Position numbers and translations under genes: made by a program
Notes under the pieces: model-generated
Databases searched by the model: none
What the model saw: the letters and a program-made list of their open reading frames with translations, nothing else
What the model was told of the DNA's origin: nothing
In this document: in pieces, positions 6,246 through 9,486 of the stretch
How positions within the stretch are numbered: the stretch's first letter is position 1
Layout: every line of letters starts with the position of its first letter
Origin: Planctomycetales bacterium
GTDB lineage: Bacteria > Planctomycetota > Planctomycetia > Planctomycetales > Planctomycetaceae
Direction: 5' to 3'
NCBI GenBank assembly: GCA_020050375.1
Contig: JAGVKR010000386.1
Span: 1 to 9,486, forward strand
Length of the DNA stretch: 9,486 nt

Positions 6246-6995
6246 CTAATCTTTCCGCCACTTGTCGTGACAGCCATTGCACGCCTTGTTGGCTTTCCCG
6301 AATGCATCGCCGGCGGCGGCCTTATCCTTTGCCTTCAGGGCCGTCGCCATCGCCGTCATCTGAGTCGAGAAGTCTTTCGACAATGTCTGCCATTCGGGGA
6401 CTTCGGCGGGGTTTTTCACCTCGTGCGTATCGTCGTGAGCGGCGAGGCCCAGAACGGCGAGGACGCTGGCATCGCGGGCGGCTTCGTCGCTATTCGGCGG
6501 AATGTTCTTCGACGCGCGGCGGAGCTTGGTGTTCCGCTTGTTGACTTCCTTCATCAAGGGCTTCAGCCGGCAGAGCTTGTTCCACTCGGCTTCGGGCTTG
6601 GCCGCTCCGGCTTTACCCTCGAAAGCCGACTTGACGGCGGCCAGACCGGCTTTTGCCTCGTCGTACGACTTCGCGCTGGCAACGGCGACTGCTCCATCGC
6701 GCAGATCGGGCGCCGAAGCCTTCCACGCTGCTTTTTCCTCCGACTCGACGATCGCCTGCGCCAGAACGGCCAACACGCCGGCGTCGGCGGGAAGCGACGT
6801 CGTCTTGCTCTCCAGGTAGGACTTGTCGCTGGCGAGCGCTTCGTCGAGCGCCTTGATCTTGAGCTCGGCTTCGGCCACCAGATCGGCGACCGGTGCGACG
6901 GTGGCGACCTTGAGCGGGGCGGCCGCCTGGCAGGGAATCAAAACCGCAGCGCCGAGTGCCACGACGGAAACGCCAAATAAAACCTTCTTCAACAC
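6246..6995 (-). CDS. Periplasmic class II-like cytochrome c with two repeats and one haem site
   Basis: A 249-residue exported protein. Residues 1-26 are a signal peptide (MLKKVLFGVSVVALGAAVLI, likely cleaved after the AAA at 24-26). The single haem-binding motif CNGCH is at 239-243, seven residues before the end, as in class II cytochromes c (c'/c-556 type), where the haem sits at the C-terminus of a four-helix bundle. RLKPLMKEVNK (143-153) resembles the first helix of that domain, and Met148 could be the distal ligand. The N-terminal half looks like a degenerate second copy: GVLAVLAQA (73-81) and Trp91 mirror SVLAVLGLA (177-185) and Trp202, but it has no CxxCH. The start is GTG 6995, with AAGGAG 6 bases upstream. 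A strong terminator follows, so it is probably a single-gene unit. The electron-transfer partner is unknown. Confidence 0.8.
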   Translation of the reverse strand: MLKKVLFGVSVVALGAAVLIPCQAAAPLKVATVAPVADLVAEAELKIKALDEALASDKSYLESKTTSLPADAGVLAVLAQAIVESEEKAAWKASAPDLRDGAVAVASAKSYDEAKAGLAAVKSAFEGKAGAAKPEAEWNKLCRLKPLMKEVNKRNTKLRRASKNIPPNSDEAARDASVLAVLGLAAHDDTHEVKNPAEVPEWQTLSKDFSTQMTAMATALKAKDKAAAGDAFGKANKACNGCHDKWRKD

Positions 6996-7001
6996 GGGGG
7001 T

Positions 7002-7007
7002 CTCCTT
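7002..7007 (-). promoter_or_regulatory. Ribosome-binding site supporting the GTG start of the cytochrome
   Basis: AAGGAG on the minus strand has a 6-base spacer to GTG 6995. A TTG at 6992 would have a 9-base spacer and is the only near alternative; both keep the signal peptide. Confidence 0.65.
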
Positions 7008-7217
7008 CTGTTTGAAATCGAAAACTTCGAACGCAGAGGCCCCGGCAGGGAACTCAGCGATTCCGTCGAGGATTGAACGGAATTACAGCATGAGGCAGGA
7101 TGAAACAACACGAACCGATCGGGGAATGCTCTCGATGATCCTCAAGCACTCCCACGCGATTCAAATCGTTCCACAACGGAGGGCAGGACGACAACTTAAT
7201 CCTTCAACCTGCACGCT

Positions 7218-7247
7218 ATTTTGACCGGTGCGGGTTTGGATTGTCAA
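7218..7247 (-). promoter_or_regulatory. Sigma70-type promoter candidate for the cytochrome
   Basis: The minus strand has a perfect TTGACA (7242-7247), an 18-base spacer, and CAAAAT (7218-7223), matching 4 of 6 positions of the -10 consensus. It would give a leader of roughly 215 bases before the GTG start at 6995. Confidence 0.4.
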
Positions 7248-7290
7248 TCGAACCGGCAGCGTGATTCACGACCAATCGCCCCGACTGACC

Positions 7291-7327
7291 CTCGGGCGCG
7301 CCAAAAGACTGAAAATCGCCGCCCGAG
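7291..7327 (-). terminator. Hairpin after the Gfo/Idh/MocA gene
   Basis: CTCGGGCG (7291-7298) and CGCCCGAG (7320-7327) are perfect 8-bp inverted copies around a 21-base loop, beginning 22 bases after the oxidoreductase stop. There is no U-tract and the loop is long, so termination strength is uncertain. Confidence 0.35.
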
Positions 7328-7349
7328 ACCACACATGGGCTGCCCGGCC

Positions 7350-8348
7350 TCACACCATTCCGCTGGCGGAAAGCAACGCTTCCTGGACGATCAGGTCGTG
7401 TTCCTGACTGAAATCGGGAGATTTAGTCCCCGCCAGCACGGCGGCAAACTCTCGCAAATCGGCGATTTGAAGCGTCGCGGCCAGAGGCTCCAACTGCTGC
7501 CAGTCGGGCATGCCGTTGCGAAAGACTTCGATCGGCTGCACAGCATTGTTCCCGAGGTGACCGCTCCCCAAATGCGGGATGATGCAGGCCCCCTCGGTCC
7601 CGTAGACCTCGATTCGGCGGGAATGGGGAGCCACCTCGAGCGCCGGGACTTCGATCGTGCCGAATGCGCGCTCGAACTCAAACACCGCCACGCCGTGGTC
7701 GATGAATGCGCGGGGCTCGGCGGTATGATGGTGCGCCAGAAACGGGACGACCTTTCGCGGTTTTCCGAGCAGAGCGACGAGCATATCGACCAGGTGGCCG
7801 GCCATCTCGAAGAAGATTCCGCCCCGGTAAGGGTTCAGCTCTTCCGCGAAACGATGGTAAGTCGTCAATTCCTTGGGAAGCCGTCCCCGGAATTCGTAGA
7901 TCGCCCCGAAATCTCCGCGCCGTCCGCGGGTCAGGAGCTCCTGGACGGCGCTCATGTAGCGGAAGAGATAGATCATCTGCACGTGCAGGTTCTTCTGACG
8001 AGCCAGATCGATCAGCCGCCGATGCTCGTCGAGATTATCACCCGCCGGTTTTTCAAGAAGCACCGGGTGACCACGTTCGAGCACCTGGCGGGCAAATCTC
8101 AGGTTTTCGTAGACGCGCCCCTCGACGACCACGCCATCGAGCGGCTGCCGCAACAGTTCGTCGGCTGTGTCGAACAGCCGATAGTTGGGAATCTGCGACG
8201 GCCAGGTCCGGCTCCGGGCCGCGACCACCTGCGGATCGGGATCGTGGAAGCCGATCAACGTGAATTCGTCGGGATGGGCGGCAACCTGGCGGACGATTCC
8301 GTCGGCGTGCACGTGCCACATTCCCAACATGGCAAGCTTGAGTGGCAT
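7350..8348 (-). CDS. Gfo/Idh/MocA family NAD(P)-dependent oxidoreductase
   Basis: A 332-residue, probably cytosolic enzyme of the usual two-domain layout. The N-terminal Rossmann domain begins with KLAMLGMWHVHA (4-15) and has the second-strand acidic region FHDPDP (34-39). LLEKPAGDN (97-105) contains the EKP motif that positions cofactor and substrate in this family. The C-terminal alpha/beta domain carries GGIFFEMAGHLVDML (176-190), matching the GGxxxDxGxHxxD block, where His185 would be the catalytic-site His and Asp188 a substrate-side residue. Family members oxidise or epimerise sugars, inositols and related polyols; the substrate here cannot be assigned. The dinucleotide loop is GMWHVH instead of GxGxxG, which suggests a subfamily. 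ATG 8348 starts 15 bases after the stop of the upstream PpiC-type gene, so the two are probably co-transcribed; the ribosome-binding site is weak. Confidence 0.85.
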   Translation of the reverse strand: MPLKLAMLGMWHVHADGIVRQVAAHPDEFTLIGFHDPDPQVVAARSRTWPSQIPNYRLFDTADELLRQPLDGVVVEGRVYENLRFARQVLERGHPVLLEKPAGDNLDEHRRLIDLARQKNLHVQMIYLFRYMSAVQELLTRGRRGDFGAIYEFRGRLPKELTTYHRFAEELNPYRGGIFFEMAGHLVDMLVALLGKPRKVVPFLAHHHTAEPRAFIDHGVAVFEFERAFGTIEVPALEVAPHSRRIEVYGTEGACIIPHLGSGHLGNNAVQPIEVFRNGMPDWQQLEPLAATLQIADLREFAAVLAGTKSPDFSQEHDLIVQEALLSASGMV

Positions 8349-8363
8349 GGGCGCGTGATCCGG

Positions 8364-9486
8364 TCAGTCGACGGTGTATTTCTCGATGGTGGCCTCGGCG
8401 GCCAGCTCGCTCAGGAGCTCTTTCACCGAACGGTGGAACTCAGCCGTCTTGAGCTCGTTCTTGATGTCGGTCTGCACCGAAACAAACGTCTTGGAGCCCG
8501 CCTCGTGACGATCGAGCACGACGACGATGTCGATCGCATCGGGACCGTCGATTCTTGCAAATTCCTCGCCGATTGGCATCCCAAACAGCGCCTCGTCGAG
8601 CTCTTTCGATTTCAGGCTGCTTTCGATGGTCCAATCCCAGTAGCCTCCCTGCTTGGCTGTGGGGCCATCGGAGAATTCGCGGGCGAGGTCGGCGAACTCT
8701 TCACCGCTCTCGATCCGCTGGACCAGCTCTTCGGCCAGCTTCTTCGTCCCCGGTTTCCCGCCATGCTTAGCGTACAGCAGATGAATCTGCTGCCATTTCA
8801 CGCGACCGGGAATGGCGAACTTATCCGGGTTGCTCTTGTAGTGACCGTAAACGTCGGGGCGGTCGAAGCCCGTCTTGGGAACGGCCCGCGTCGCGAGGTA
8901 TTGCTGGGCCAGATGGCGGTTGCGGAAAGTGGATTTGAGCGTCTCGATGCTCGAACCGGAGCTCCGCAATTTCATCTCCAGCTCGCCCGGCGTGCTGACG
9001 CCGACCCGTTTCATCGTTTCGCGCAGCTCTTCGTCGAACTGCGCATCGATGTGCGTTTTGATCTGCTTGAGCTGCTCGTCCTTCAGCCGGGCTTTCAGTT
9101 TCTGCAACAGCAGCTCCTGCTCGATGTGCGGCTGAATGTGCTTCTCGGCGAGTGCGTTTCGCTGCTTGCGAAATTCTTCCGGAGGCATCTGTCGCTCACC
9201 CTGCGCCAATCCATTGGCGAACGGCATGAGAATATCTTCATAGAAGATCGGAGAGCCGTTGACGAGCGCCGCAACTTCTCCTTTATCGACGATCTTGCCC
9301 GCTCCTTCGGTGGCGGTCGATGACTGAAGGGCCGTCAGATCGTCCGCAGACGGACGTGCCGTGGCATTGGATTTCGCCCGTTTTTGCCCCGCCGCGTTCG
9401 ACTTCCAGCCCTTCGCCGGCTGCGACTCGGAGACCTGCAAGATGGACTGCCCATCTTCGGATTCGGAGTCGACATCGTCGGCATCG
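8364..9486 (-). CDS. SurA/PpiC-type peptidyl-prolyl isomerase, 5' end beyond window
   Basis: A foldase-type parvulin with 373 visible residues. The frame stays open to the right edge, so the true start and any signal peptide are outside; an internal TTG at 9440 is not a credible start because the upstream codons read DADDVDSESEDGQSI, continuous with the acidic, Ser/Ala-rich N-terminus. Numbered from that TTG, about 50 hydrophilic residues lead to the chaperone-type segment EVAALVNGSPIFYEDIL (56-71), then a charged helical region, then the PpiC domain (about 213-314): WQQIHLLYA, FADLAREFSDGPTAKQGGYW (249-268), LDEALFGMPIGE (281-292) and IDIVVVLDRHEAG. These match the SurA_N plus Rotamase architecture used for folding exported proteins in the periplasm. 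The stop lies 15 bases before the oxidoreductase start. Confidence 0.85.
   Translation of the reverse strand, partial: DADDVDSESEDGQSILQVSESQPAKGWKSNAAGQKRAKSNATARPSADDLTALQSSTATEGAGKIVDKGEVAALVNGSPIFYEDILMPFANGLAQGERQMPPEEFRKQRNALAEKHIQPHIEQELLLQKLKARLKDEQLKQIKTHIDAQFDEELRETMKRVGVSTPGELEMKLRSSGSSIETLKSTFRNRHLAQQYLATRAVPKTGFDRPDVYGHYKSNPDKFAIPGRVKWQQIHLLYAKHGGKPGTKKLAEELVQRIESGEEFADLAREFSDGPTAKQGGYWDWTIESSLKSKELDEALFGMPIGEEFARIDGPDAIDIVVVLDRHEAGSKTFVSVQTDIKNELKTAEFHRSVKELLSELAAEATIEKYTVD

Larger units (their letters stand above)
6996..7349. other. 354-base non-coding interval upstream of the cytochrome gene
   Basis: No convincing gene is seen on either strand. Read on the minus strand it holds, in order, a hairpin after the oxidoreductase gene (7291-7327), a promoter candidate (7218-7247), and a leader of about 215 bases to the cytochrome start. 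The leader contains a 7-bp inverted repeat, ATTCCGT at 7060-7066 and ACGGAAT at 7077-7083, and the ribosome-binding site. I recognise no riboswitch or known small RNA in it. Confidence 0.6.

Noticed and set aside
6267..6980. A 237-codon plus-strand frame opposite the cytochrome
   Set aside because: The minus strand has a signal peptide, CxxCH, ribosome-binding site and terminator. The plus frame has none of these.
6924..6995. Lipoprotein signal in the cytochrome (Cys22)
   Set aside because: The context LIPC has Pro at -1, which is not a lipobox; an ordinary signal peptidase I site after AAA fits better.
7221..9323. A 700-codon open frame on the plus strand, antisense to two genes
   Set aside because: It spans the Gfo/Idh/MocA and PpiC-type genes, which both carry clear family motifs on the minus strand. 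The antisense translation shows no recognisable domain and fits a GC-rich codon shadow.

Overview
The window is a dense, GC-rich bacterial segment, most likely from a planctomycete (Planctomycetota). That assignment is inferred from the gene types: a DUF2079 membrane protein, an oxidoreductase of the Gfo/Idh/MocA family, a class II-like cytochrome c, a SurA/PpiC isomerase with a long hydrophilic N-terminus, and a small secreted Tyr/Pro-rich protein. No rRNA, tRNA, CRISPR array, transposase or phage gene is visible.

Layout from left to right. Positions 1-217 (minus) hold the 5' part of a secreted Tyr/Pro-rich protein. It is divergent from a plus-strand pair: a DUF2079 multi-spanning membrane protein (496-2793) and an ABC-2 type polysaccharide-export permease (2854-3651). 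These converge on a minus-strand ArnT-like glycosyltransferase (GT39/PMT_2, 3794-5542). Further minus-strand genes follow: an orphan ParD-like antitoxin-family protein (5709-6077), a two-domain cytochrome c with a strong intrinsic terminator (6246-6995), a Gfo/Idh/MocA oxidoreductase (7350-8348), and, 15 bases upstream of it, a SurA/PpiC-type peptidyl-prolyl isomerase whose 5' end lies beyond the right edge (8364-9486).

The first half has an envelope-glycan theme: two GT-C-like membrane proteins that would use polyprenyl-phosphate sugars, and a glycan-export permease that lacks a neighbouring ATPase. The second half is mixed: periplasmic folding, redox and sugar-type metabolism.

The most unusual signal is a pair of inverted-repeat elements built from exactly phased 7-bp units, four units per arm. 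They have different unit sequences but the same architecture. One (1654-1744) lies in frame inside the DUF2079 coding sequence and encodes an extra hydrophilic loop. The other (2764-2829) supplies the last nine codons and the stop codon of the same gene and fills most of the gap before the ABC permease. They look like a small palindromic repeat family that evolves by heptamer amplification. A second notable point is the internal duplication in the cytochrome, where only the C-terminal copy keeps a haem-binding CxxCH.
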